A stretch of 50,673 bases of DNA, taken from Gammaproteobacteria bacterium (GTDB taxonomy: Bacteria > Pseudomonadota > Gammaproteobacteria > Steroidobacterales > Steroidobacteraceae). A program made the translations under genes and the position numbers. Position 1 is the stretch's first letter. Every line of letters begins with the position of its first letter. The notes beneath the pieces were generated by a model. It searched no databases. It had not been told where the DNA came from and saw nothing but the letters and a program-made list of their open reading frames with translations. This document shows, in pieces, positions 18,757-26,760 of this stretch. The stretch is from positions 1 through 50,673 of the forward strand of contig JANYLM010000089.1 in NCBI GenBank assembly GCA_025357835.1, read 5' to 3'.

Positions 18757-19931
18757 CAGAAGCGGTGATTGTATCTACGGCGCGCACCGGGCTCGGCAAG
18801 AGTTGGAAGGGTGCCTTCAACATGACGTATGGAGCGACGCTCGGAGCCCATTCGGTGCGGCACGCCGTCGAGCGCGCTGGTATCGACCCCGCCGAGGTCG
18901 AGGACGTCATCATCGGATCTACCTTCGGAGAAGGAACTACCGGCGGCAATATCGCGCGCGCCATTGCCCTGCGCGCCGGGCTACCTGTGACCACGGCGGG
19001 CTTGAGCATTAACCGCTTCTGCAGCTCGGGGCTGCAGTCCATCGCGCTGGCGGCGCAACGGATCATGACCGAGGGGGCAACGGTGATCGTTGCCGGCGGC
19101 GTGGAGAGCATTTCCTGCGTGCAGAACGAAGCGAACACGCATATGCGCCGCGATCCATGGCTGATCGAGCATAAGCCGACTCTGTACTGGAACATGCTGC
19201 AGACCGCCGAGCAGGTGGCCAAGCGTTACCACATCGCTAAGGAAGCCCAAGATGAGTACGGAGTGCGCAGCCAGCTGCGTGCGGCGGCGGCTCAGGCCGC
19301 GGGGAAGTTCAAAGACGAGATCGTGCCGATGACCACTGTGATGGGCGTCGCCGACAAGGCCACCGGGATTCTGGGCACGCGCGAGGTGACCATCGCCAGC
19401 GATGAGGGCATACGTCCCGACACCACTCTGGAAGCCGTCGCGCAGATTCGCCCGGCCATACCGGGCGGAGTCGTGACGGCCGGCAATGCCAGCCAGTTCT
19501 CCGACGGCAGCAGTGCGGTAGTCGTCATGGACGGCAAGCTGGCGCAGCAGCGCGGCCTCAAACCATTGGGAATCTTCCGCGGCTTCGCCGTCGCCGGCTG
19601 CGAGCCCGATGAAATGGGTATTGGCCCGATTTATGCGGTGCCGCGCCTCTTGCAACGTACCGGTTATAAAGTCAGCGACATCGATCTTTGGGAACTGAAC
19701 GAGGCCTTTGCCTGCCAGGTGCTTTACTGTCGAGATAAGTTGGGGATTCCTGACGAGCGCTTGAACGTCAACGGCGGCGCCATCGCTGTCGGTCACCCGT
19801 ATGGGGTCAGCGGTGCACGGCTCACCGGACACGCGCTCATCGAAGGCAAGCGGCGTGGCGCCAAGCTGGTGGTCGTCACCATGTGCATCGGCGGCGGGCA
19901 GGGTGCCGCGGGACTTTTCGAGGTGACCTAG
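18753..19931 (+). CDS. Acetyl-CoA C-acyltransferase (thiolase)
   Basis: A 392-residue thiolase, started at the GTG at 18753 that overlaps the FadB-like stop (GTGA). The frame is open further upstream only as a shadow. The nucleophile is Cys90 in [12 protein letters not shown], with His348 in AVGHPYG and Cys378 in [10 protein letters not shown], all intact. It probably cleaves the 3-oxoacyl-CoA made by the preceding fusion enzyme. Two thiolases in one operon, this one and the PcaF-type, suggest two different C-C cleavages. The next gene begins one base after its stop. Confidence 0.93.
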   Translation: MTEAVIVSTARTGLGKSWKGAFNMTYGATLGAHSVRHAVERAGIDPAEVEDVIIGSTFGEGTTGGNIARAIALRAGLPVTTAGLSINRFCSSGLQSIALAAQRIMTEGATVIVAGGVESISCVQNEANTHMRRDPWLIEHKPTLYWNMLQTAEQVAKRYHIAKEAQDEYGVRSQLRAAAAQAAGKFKDEIVPMTTVMGVADKATGILGTREVTIASDEGIRPDTTLEAVAQIRPAIPGGVVTAGNASQFSDGSSAVVVMDGKLAQQRGLKPLGIFRGFAVAGCEPDEMGIGPIYAVPRLLQRTGYKVSDIDLWELNEAFACQVLYCRDKLGIPDERLNVNGGAIAVGHPYGVSGARLTGHALIEGKRRGAKLVVVTMCIGGGQGAAGLFEVT

Positions 19932-19932
19932 G

Positions 19933-20703
19933 ATGACGGTGCGCGAACTATTCGAGCTGCAGGGCAAGGTGGCCCTGGTCACCGGTGGTTCGCGCGGCCT
20001 TGGGCTGCAGATGGCACAGGCTCTTGGTGAAATGGGTGCCAGCATTGCGATAAGTGCGCGCAAGCCCGCCGAACTCGAGGAAGCCAAGCTGCAGCTCGCC
20101 AAGCAGGGCATCGATGCCCAGGCGGTGGTGAATGACCTCACCAAACCGGAACAGATCCCGGCGCTGGTCGAGGCCGTGGCCGGCCATTTCGGCGCGATCA
20201 ATATCCTGGTCAACAACGCCGGCACAAGTTGGGGCGCGCCGGCCGAGGAGTATCCGCTCGAAGCCTGGAACAAGGTTATGACCTTGAATGCCACCGGCGT
20301 GTTCATGCTCAGCCAAGCGGTAGCGAATCGGTGTTTCATACCGCAGCGCTCCGGCAACATCATCGTCGTGGCCTCCGTCGCAGCGCTGCGTGTCGGAATG
20401 CAAATGAAGGCGGCCGCTTACTACACTTCGAAGGCGGCGGCCTTGCATCTGACGCGGGTACTCGCTGCGGAATGGGGATCGTTCGGCATTCGCGTCAATG
20501 CCATTTGCCCCGGCTTTTTCCCGTCGAAAATGTCGAGCGGCCTGCTTGAAAAGATCGAAGCATCGGTGATCCGGCAAACCCCGCTGGGGCGGCTCGGCGG
20601 CGATACCGATCTGATGGGCGCCGTGGTTTACCTGGCATCGGATGCGTCGCGGCATGTAACGGGCCAATACATTGCCGTGGACGGGGGCGCGTCGCTCCTA
20701 TGA
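19933..20703 (+). CDS. Short-chain dehydrogenase/reductase (LvaD-like by context)
   Basis: A 256-residue SDR with TGGSRGLG (17-24), NNAGTS, and YYTSKAAALHLTR as the active-site helix, ending in TGQYIAVDGG. It sits one base after the thiolase gene, and its stop overlaps the kinase start (ATGA). In the Pseudomonas putida lva operon an SDR (LvaD) reduces 4-oxoacyl-CoA to 4-hydroxyacyl-CoA, the substrate of an APH-fold kinase. The order here is SDR, kinase, acyl-CoA dehydrogenase, ligase, so the same role is likely. Family is certain; the specific step is inferred. Confidence 0.9.
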   Translation: MTVRELFELQGKVALVTGGSRGLGLQMAQALGEMGASIAISARKPAELEEAKLQLAKQGIDAQAVVNDLTKPEQIPALVEAVAGHFGAINILVNNAGTSWGAPAEEYPLEAWNKVMTLNATGVFMLSQAVANRCFIPQRSGNIIVVASVAALRVGMQMKAAAYYTSKAAALHLTRVLAAEWGSFGIRVNAICPGFFPSKMSSGLLEKIEASVIRQTPLGRLGGDTDLMGAVVYLASDASRHVTGQYIAVDGGASLL

Positions 20704-21764
20704 GCAGCCCCGCCGCGGGATTGCGGCATCCCTCGGCCCAACACGCCGTCGATACGGCCCGTCTCACCGCCTGGATGCAGGCGCATATCGAGGGCTTCGC
20801 CAGTCCCATCGAGCTGCGGCAATTCGCCGGCGGCCAATCCAATCCCACGTTTCTGCTAGAGTCGGCCCACCGTCGCTACGTGCTCCGGCGTAAGCCGCCC
20901 GGCAAACTGCTGCCGTCGGCGCACGCCGTCGAACGCGAATACCGGGTTATCGTGGCGTTGGCGGGTACGGACGTGCCGGTGGCGAAGGCCTACGCTCTAT
21001 GCGAGGACTCGACGGTGATCGGCACCGCGTTCTATGTTATGGACTATGTGCAGGGACGTCTGTTCTGGGATGCCGCGCTGCCTGAGGTGGCTCTCCTCGA
21101 GCGCCCCGCGATCTATGATGAAATGACGCGTGTGATCGCCGCGTTGCACTCGGTGGACTACGGTGCCGTGGGCTTGGGCGACTATGGCAAGTCCGGCCGC
21201 TACATCGAGCGCCAAGTGGCGCGCTGGACACAGCAATATCGAGCATCGGAAACCGAGACCATCGATGCGGTCGAACGACTCATCGAGTGGCTGCCCAAGC
21301 ACATTCCCGCCGACGAGGAGACCGGCATCGTACACGGCGATTTCCGGCTCGATAACGCGATCTTCCATCCGACAGAACCACGAATACTGGCGGTGCTGGA
21401 TTGGGAGTTGTCGACGTTAGGGCAGCCGCTGGTCGATCTTGCCTATCTATGTATGCGATACCATTTATCGGCTGAACTGTTTCGAGGTCTTGACGGCTTG
21501 GATCTGGCGGCATTGCGGATTCCGACCGAGGCCGAGTGCGTGGCCGACTACTGCAGGCTGCGTGGCCGGGCGCCGGTTCCGCGGCAGGAATGGACCTATT
21601 ACCTGGCGTTCAACATGTTCCGATTGACGGGGATTCTGCAAGGCGTGCTGGCGCGCGCCATTCAGGGTAACGCATCGAGCGCAACTGCGTTGCAGGCCGG
21701 CCGCCGCGCGCGGCCGCTGGCCGAGCAGGCATGGGACCTGGTGCGCCAATCATTCGACGCTTAG
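20700..21764 (+). CDS. APH-fold acyl-CoA hydroxyl kinase (LvaA/ACAD10-11 N-domain-like)
   Basis: The 354-residue kinase-fold protein has GGQSNPTF (nucleotide loop), VHGDFRLDNAIFHP with catalytic Asp214 and Asn219, and VLDWELSTLGQPLVDLAY with the metal-binding Asp234. These motifs are the hallmark of the kinase domain of human ACAD10/11 and of bacterial LvaA, which phosphorylate the 4-hydroxyl of 4-hydroxyacyl-CoA. The acyl-CoA dehydrogenase partner follows 18 bases later, fused in human ACAD10/11 and separate here. No LvaB-like small protein is present. It is not an antibiotic-resistance gene. It differs clearly from the other APH-fold kinase at 9269. Confidence 0.9.
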   Translation: MSSPAAGLRHPSAQHAVDTARLTAWMQAHIEGFASPIELRQFAGGQSNPTFLLESAHRRYVLRRKPPGKLLPSAHAVEREYRVIVALAGTDVPVAKAYALCEDSTVIGTAFYVMDYVQGRLFWDAALPEVALLERPAIYDEMTRVIAALHSVDYGAVGLGDYGKSGRYIERQVARWTQQYRASETETIDAVERLIEWLPKHIPADEETGIVHGDFRLDNAIFHPTEPRILAVLDWELSTLGQPLVDLAYLCMRYHLSAELFRGLDGLDLAALRIPTEAECVADYCRLRGRAPVPRQEWTYYLAFNMFRLTGILQGVLARAIQGNASSATALQAGRRARPLAEQAWDLVRQSFDA

Positions 21765-21782
21765 TCGACGAGGAAATCAGGC

Positions 21783-23006
21783 ATGGATTTTTCGCATAGC
21801 GACAAAGTTCGCCTCCTGCAGGAGAAACTGCAGCGATTCATGGACGCGCATGTCTATCCGGCGGAACCGCGCTTCGACGCGGAAATGGAAAAGAACCGGC
21901 GAGACGGCAATCCCTGGCAGCCCACCGCGATCATGGAGCAGCTGAAGCGCGCAGCAAGGGCGGAGAATCTGTGGAATCTGTTCCTGCCGCACTCCGAGCA
22001 CGGCGCCGGACTCTCCAATGTCGAATATGCGCCATTATGCGAGATCATGGGGCGCTCGCATCTTGCGCCCGAGGCCTGCAATTGCTCGGCCCCCGACACG
22101 GGCAATATGGAAGTGCTGGCCCGCTACGCCAGCCCCGAGCAGCAAGCACGCTGGCTGACGCCACTGCTCGATGGGCGAATCCGTTCGGCCTTCGCGATGA
22201 CCGAACCCGACGTGGCGTCGAGCGACGCCACGAATATCCAGTCCTCCATCCAGCGCGCCGGCGATCACTACGTGATCAACGGCCGCAAGTGGTGGACTTC
22301 CGGCGCCGGCGATCCGCGCTGCGAAATCTTGATATTCATGGGCAAGACCAATCAGGAGGCGGCGCTGCACAGCCAGCAGTCGATGATTCTGGTGCCCATG
22401 AACACATCCGGCGTCAGGCGCCTGCGCCAACTTCATGTGTTCGGCTACGATCACGCGCCGCACGGCCACTCGCAGATCGATTTCGTCGACGTGCGCGTGC
22501 CCGTGGAGAATATTCTGTTGGGTGAGGGGCGGGGCTTCGAAATCGCTCAGGGCCGTCTGGGGCCGGGACGCATCCATCATTGCATGCGCTTGATCGGCTT
22601 GGCCGAGCGGGCGCTGGAGATGATGTGCAGGCGCGCTCAGCAGCGCGTCGCCTTCGGCCGGCGCGTATCCGAGCAGGGGGTTACGCTGGAGCGCATTGCT
22701 GAATCGCGGATCCTGATCGACCAGGCGCGCTGGCTGGTGTTCAATGCCGCCTATATGATGGATACCGTGGGCAACCGCGCCGCCAAGAAGGAGATCGCCA
22801 TGATCAAGGTCGCTGCGCCTAATATGGCCTGCCGGGTCATTGATTGGGCCATTCAGGTCCATGGCGGCGGCGGCGTCAGCGACGACTTTCCACTGGCGGC
22901 TGCCTACGCAGCCGCGCGCACGCTGCGTTTTGCCGATGGTCCGGACGAAGTGCATCGCGAGCAGATCGGCAAGCTGGAGTTGGGGCGCTATCGGCAGGGC
23001 GCCTAG
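21783..23006 (+). CDS. Acyl-CoA dehydrogenase (LvaC/ACAD11-like)
   Basis: A 407-residue FAD protein of the acyl-CoA dehydrogenase family. It has the substrate/FAD segments [17 protein letters not shown] and WWTSGAGDP, the C-terminal helical domain ([19 protein letters not shown]) and [11 protein letters not shown]. The usual catalytic Glu motif YEGTxxxxR reads ADGPDEVHR (384-392), so Asp385 stands in for Glu, a trait I associate with the ACAD10/11 branch. In that branch and in LvaC the enzyme eliminates phosphate from 4-phosphoacyl-CoA, leading to a 3-hydroxyacyl-CoA. It lies between the APH-fold kinase and a CoA ligase. The ribosome site GAGGAA precedes the ATG. Confidence 0.92.
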   Translation: MDFSHSDKVRLLQEKLQRFMDAHVYPAEPRFDAEMEKNRRDGNPWQPTAIMEQLKRAARAENLWNLFLPHSEHGAGLSNVEYAPLCEIMGRSHLAPEACNCSAPDTGNMEVLARYASPEQQARWLTPLLDGRIRSAFAMTEPDVASSDATNIQSSIQRAGDHYVINGRKWWTSGAGDPRCEILIFMGKTNQEAALHSQQSMILVPMNTSGVRRLRQLHVFGYDHAPHGHSQIDFVDVRVPVENILLGEGRGFEIAQGRLGPGRIHHCMRLIGLAERALEMMCRRAQQRVAFGRRVSEQGVTLERIAESRILIDQARWLVFNAAYMMDTVGNRAAKKEIAMIKVAAPNMACRVIDWAIQVHGGGGVSDDFPLAAAYAAARTLRFADGPDEVHREQIGKLELGRYRQGA

Positions 23007-23011
23007 GATCG

Positions 23012-24694
23012 ATGTCGAATCGACATTTCAAATTCTGGCCGGCCAATTCGATGCGCAATCTGATCGCGCCGGCCACTAACATTTTCTACAACGCCGAGGT
23101 GTCGGCGCGCCGCTATCCGGACAAGCCTTTCATGGTGTTTTACGACACGACGGTGACGTTTTCAGAATTCTTAGATGAGGCGCAGCGCGTTGCGGGCTTT
23201 CTCGAGCGAGAATGCGGGGTGCGCAGGGGCGACCGCGTGCTGCTGCTCATGCAGAACAGCCCGCAGTTCGTCATCGGCTACTATGGCATCCTGCGTGCCA
23301 ACGCCGTCGTGGTGCCGCTCAATCCCATGAATTTGACGCAGGAAATTCTGCGCTTAGCGAAGGACTCAGCTGCGCACGCCGCCATCGTGTCGCAGGAGCT
23401 GTTTGCGCGCGTCGAGCCATTGCTCGGGTACTCGACTCTCAAGTCGGTCATCGTCGCGGCCTATTCGGATTATCTAAAACAGCCAACCAATCTGGCGGTG
23501 CCCGATTTTATCTCGACGCCGCGCATGGATGTTGCGGCTCCGGGTGTGACCTCGTGGCGCGATGTGCTGGCCTGCGGCGCCCAGCCCGGGCCTCTCACGG
23601 CCGGCCCGGACGATTTATGCGTGATGCCCTACACCTCCGGCACCACGGGAGAACCCAAGGGCTGCATGCATACGCACCGCAGCGCCATGCATACATTGAT
23701 TGCGGGCATGCGCTGGTTCGCATTGCAGCCCGAGATCACCTTAATGGCAGTGGCTCCCCTGTTTCATGTGACCGGTATGCAGGGCGGTATGAATGGTCCG
23801 CTGTATGTCGGCAACACCGTGATCGTGCTGCCTCGCTGGGACCGCAATGCGGCCGCCGAGTGCGTGCAGCGATATCGAATTGCGAGTTGGACCGCCATCC
23901 CGACGATGATTCAGGACTTCTTCGCGAACCCGGATATCGCGAAATACGACCTAAGCTCCATACGCCGCCTGACCGGGGGCGGCGCTGCCATGCCCGCAGC
24001 GGTGGCACAGCGGCTCCTTGACATGGGCGTGACGTACTACGAAGGGTACGGGCTATCGGAAACCATGGGTGCCACTCATCTCAATCCCGGCGAGCGTCCG
24101 AAGAAGCAGTGCCTGGGCATCCCTATTTATGACGTCGACTCGAGAGTGGTGGACCCGGCCACCTTGCGCGAAGTGGCCGCCGGCGAGGTCGGAGAAATCA
24201 TCACGCACGGCCCGCAAGTGTTTCTGGGCTACTGGAATAAACCGGAGGACAGCGCTAAGGCCCTGGTCGAGATCGACGGTAAACTCTTCTTGCGCACCGG
24301 TGATCTCGGCCGCGTCGACGAAGACGGTTACTTCTTCATGGTGGACCGGCTGAAGCGCATGATCAATGCCTCCGGATACAAGGTATGGCCGACGGAAGTC
24401 GAATCCCTGATGTACCAGCATCCCGCGATTCTGGAAGCCTGCGTCATCGGCACCCATGACGCGCACCGCGGCGAGACCGTCAAGGCCGTGGTCGTGCTCA
24501 CGCCGGATTGGCGGGGGCGGATAGATGCGCAGACCCTCATCGACTGGTGCCGCCAGAACATGGCGGCATATAAATATCCGCGAATCGTCGAATTCGTCGA
24601 GGCCCTTCCCAAGTCGGGTGCCGGCAAGATCCAGTGGCGTGAGCTGCAGGATCGCGAAGCCGCCGCACAGGCATGCAGGCAGACCCGCGATTAG
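23012..24694 (+). CDS. AMP-forming acyl-CoA synthetase (LvaE-like by context)
   Basis: The start is the ATG at 23012, five bases after the dehydrogenase stop, giving 560 residues. This is an ANL-family ligase with P-loop YTSGTTGEPKG (207-217), EGYGLSETMG, RTGDLGRVDEDGYFFMVDR, INASGYKVWPTEVE and catalytic Lys539 in LPKSGAGKIQ. It probably makes the CoA thioester that feeds the SDR/kinase/dehydrogenase steps upstream, the role of LvaE. The sequence resembles long-chain-type synthetases, but acid length cannot be judged. It closes the rightward operon; its last four bases overlap the end of the convergent trehalase gene. Confidence 0.92.
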   Translation: MSNRHFKFWPANSMRNLIAPATNIFYNAEVSARRYPDKPFMVFYDTTVTFSEFLDEAQRVAGFLERECGVRRGDRVLLLMQNSPQFVIGYYGILRANAVVVPLNPMNLTQEILRLAKDSAAHAAIVSQELFARVEPLLGYSTLKSVIVAAYSDYLKQPTNLAVPDFISTPRMDVAAPGVTSWRDVLACGAQPGPLTAGPDDLCVMPYTSGTTGEPKGCMHTHRSAMHTLIAGMRWFALQPEITLMAVAPLFHVTGMQGGMNGPLYVGNTVIVLPRWDRNAAAECVQRYRIASWTAIPTMIQDFFANPDIAKYDLSSIRRLTGGGAAMPAAVAQRLLDMGVTYYEGYGLSETMGATHLNPGERPKKQCLGIPIYDVDSRVVDPATLREVAAGEVGEIITHGPQVFLGYWNKPEDSAKALVEIDGKLFLRTGDLGRVDEDGYFFMVDRLKRMINASGYKVWPTEVESLMYQHPAILEACVIGTHDAHRGETVKAVVVLTPDWRGRIDAQTLIDWCRQNMAAYKYPRIVEFVEALPKSGAGKIQWRELQDREAAAQACRQTRD

Positions 24695-26361
24695 CTGCTT
24701 GGACACTGAGTCGGCGCCGTCCGATCAGCGTTCGCGGGATATAGCGAGATAAGCTTGCGCATCACGCCATTGGTCCAGCCGAAACCGTCTTGCAGCGGGT
24801 ACTCACCGCCGCCACCGCTGCGGCCGCTGGTCACGACATTGTATTTCTCCACCAGTTTGCCGCTCTGTTGGTAGACAACATTCACGTTGGCCATCCAGCG
24901 GCAGGCGATGGTCGCAGCGAGTAGCGTTTGATCGTAGCCGCGCAAGCCCGCGATGGCGATCCACTGCAGCGGCGCCCAACCATTCGGGGAATCCCATTGC
25001 TGGCCGGTTTTTAGGGTGGTGGTCACGATGCCGCCTGGCTTGAGTAAATCGCGGGTAGTGACTGCCGCCACCGCGACGGCCTGGGGTTTGGAGGCCATGG
25101 CCACGAATAATGGATACAGCGTGGCCGCGGACACCCGCGGCACGCGGGTTTTCTTTGTCCACCGATAATCGAGATACACCCCCTGGGAGGCATCCCAGAG
25201 ATAGCGGTCGATGGCGCCGCGACGCGCGGCGGCTCGGCTTTCGAATTCAAGAGCACAGGCCTGGTCGCCGCGGCGCGCGCAGGCTGCATGGATGGCATTT
25301 TCCAAACCGAACAGTAGGCTGTTGAGATCAACCGGCACGATTTCCGTGGTATCCATGGTCGCGCGCGAGTGCCCGTCGGCGAACCAACGCGAGCCGAAGT
25401 CCCAGCCGCTCTCCGCCGCGGCGCGAATATCTCGATACAATGACGGTCCGGGGCGCCTGCTGGTGCGCGCGAGCTCCGTGTCCTCAAGATAGGACTCATC
25501 GCGCGGCGTATTCCTATCATCCCAGAATCGATTGAGGATGGATCCATCGGGCATGCCCACCACGCGCCGATGGGACGCTCCGGCTCGCAACCCGTGCTCC
25601 CCATCCATCCAAAAAGCATATTCGCGGCGTAGCTGCGGTAGGTACTGCGCGAATGCAGCGGAGGGGTCCTGGGGCGAGACCAGGCCGACCATGGCGTAGA
25701 AGAAGGGTGGCTGCGAGCGGCTCAAATAGTAAGTACGCGCGCCGTTCGGCACATGACCGTAGGTATCGATCAGGTAGGCGAAATCCCGGACCATGCCGCA
25801 CACCAAGTCGTGGCGGCCGCTCTCCGCCAGCCCCAGCATGGTGAAGTACGAGTCCCAGTAGTACATTTCGCGGAAGCGGCCGCCGGGAACCACGTAGGGC
25901 TCCGGCAGCGTCAACAAAGAAGAGTAGGGCGGTGCGGTGGCGGAGGTGCGCGTCAAAGAGTCCCACAGACCATCGATGTGCGCAACGATGGAAACCTGAT
26001 CGGGCGGCGAAGGGGCACCGGCGATCTGCGCAGGCCATGCGAAATGCGCCTCTACGAAATTTTTGAGGGCGGCCGGCGTATCGGGCCGCTCCGCATGAAA
26101 TTGCTTCAAGATATCTCGCGGCGCCGCGTTAGGAATCGCGTCGGGAAATGCCTTGCCGTCGGCATAGATTTGCGCGCTTTGCACCGCGATGAACAAATCC
26201 TCGAACAGTACCTGCGGCGGATCCGCCGCGTCGATTCGGGTTCGCGGTAGAGTGGATTCGACCGGCAGCAGCGCGAGCCATAGCGCCCAACCGGTGCCGT
26301 GCCGAAATGGGCGGTGCCGGGCAGGCTTGGCGCCGCCTGTTGTCATGCCTTCCATTGTCAT
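24691..26361 (-). CDS. Trehalase (glycoside hydrolase family 37)
   Basis: The 556-residue protein hydrolyses alpha,alpha-trehalose to two glucoses. Both family signatures are present: PGGRFREMYYWDSY (159-172) and QWDSPNGWAP (455-464). Catalytic Asp321 lies in AESGWDFGSRW, Glu505 in VEKYNV, and the GGGGEYPLQDGFGWTNG block follows. The start at 26361 has a clear TGAGGAA six bases upstream. A short hydrophobic run at about 24-33 is too weak for a confident signal peptide, so TreA (periplasmic) versus TreF (cytoplasmic) is undecided. It is convergent with the ligase gene and divergent from xoxF, with no obvious functional tie to either. Confidence 0.93.
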   Translation of the reverse strand: MTMEGMTTGGAKPARHRPFRHGTGWALWLALLPVESTLPRTRIDAADPPQVLFEDLFIAVQSAQIYADGKAFPDAIPNAAPRDILKQFHAERPDTPAALKNFVEAHFAWPAQIAGAPSPPDQVSIVAHIDGLWDSLTRTSATAPPYSSLLTLPEPYVVPGGRFREMYYWDSYFTMLGLAESGRHDLVCGMVRDFAYLIDTYGHVPNGARTYYLSRSQPPFFYAMVGLVSPQDPSAAFAQYLPQLRREYAFWMDGEHGLRAGASHRRVVGMPDGSILNRFWDDRNTPRDESYLEDTELARTSRRPGPSLYRDIRAAAESGWDFGSRWFADGHSRATMDTTEIVPVDLNSLLFGLENAIHAACARRGDQACALEFESRAAARRGAIDRYLWDASQGVYLDYRWTKKTRVPRVSAATLYPLFVAMASKPQAVAVAAVTTRDLLKPGGIVTTTLKTGQQWDSPNGWAPLQWIAIAGLRGYDQTLLAATIACRWMANVNVVYQQSGKLVEKYNVVTSGRSGGGGEYPLQDGFGWTNGVMRKLISLYPANADRTAPTQCPSS

Positions 26362-26522
26362 GTGTTCCTCAAGAATGCGCTTCCGCTTTCAGCATCACAC
26401 GTCGAATGTCGCGGCCGGAGGAATGACGGGAAAGTGTCAGGTCGAGTATCTTGCCGCAAAAGCATACGTCAACCAGCTGTACTCGAGAACGGCGCATCGC
26501 AACTGCTCCACTGTCACGGGCA

Positions 26523-26540
26523 TGACACAGTTCGCAGTGC
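26523..26540 (+). promoter_or_regulatory. Candidate upstream activator site for xoxF
   Basis: TGACAC at 26523-26528 is followed four bases later by CGCAGTGC at 26533-26540. The same two words occur directly adjacent (35115-35128) upstream of the porin, the other rightward sigma-54 unit. The site lies about 95 bases before the -24 element, a usual distance for enhancer binding. An overlapping inverted repeat TGTCA-N6-TGACA covers 26512-26527. Recognition by the activator at 31015 is a guess from position and shared sequence. Confidence 0.35.
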
Positions 26541-26633
26541 AGGACAGCACACACCCCTCAACGGTAAATCGTAAACACATGATTTGGAAAGACTTCTGTG
26601 TGTGTTCTATTTTATTTTGGCAATTGCAGCGGA

Positions 26634-26649
26634 TGGCATAGGCATTGCT
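26634..26649 (+). promoter_or_regulatory. Sigma-54 (-24/-12) promoter of xoxF
   Basis: TGGCATAGGCATTGCT fits the consensus TGGCACGNNNNTTGCW with two mismatches. The invariant GG (26635-26636) and GC (26647-26648) are exactly 10 bases apart. Transcription would start near 26660, leaving a leader of about 100 bases before the xoxF ATG. A sigma-54-dependent activator is encoded downstream at 31015, which supports the call. Confidence 0.75.
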
Positions 26650-26760
26650 ATTTCCAAGTGCGGCCCAAGGCGGTAATGAATCGCTGACTTGCCATCTCAT
26701 TGGGATCAGACTGGTCGCGGGTGGGTTGCGGCTGTACAAATACAAGTAAGGAGAATTGAG

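Larger units (their letters stand above)
26362..26760. promoter_or_regulatory. Divergent intergenic region, trehalase/xoxF
   Basis: This 399-base stretch carries no convincing gene. It holds the trehalase ribosome site at its left end, a candidate activator site at 26523-26540, a sigma-54 promoter at 26634-26649, and the xoxF ribosome site (TAAGGAG) at its right end. TGAC and GTCA half-sites also occur at 26424-26439. The stretch from about 26550 to 26650 is more AT-rich than its surroundings, as promoter regions often are. No trehalase promoter could be picked out with confidence. Confidence 0.7.

Noticed and set aside
18981..20363. Leftward open frame of 460 codons across the thiolase and SDR genes
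   Set aside because: It spans two well-supported rightward genes and shows no motif; an antisense shadow.
9269..21764. Reading the two APH-fold genes as antibiotic-resistance phosphotransferases
   Set aside because: Motifs and operon partners (phospho-lyase-like enzyme; ACAD and CoA ligase) fit small-molecule and acyl-CoA kinases of catabolism.
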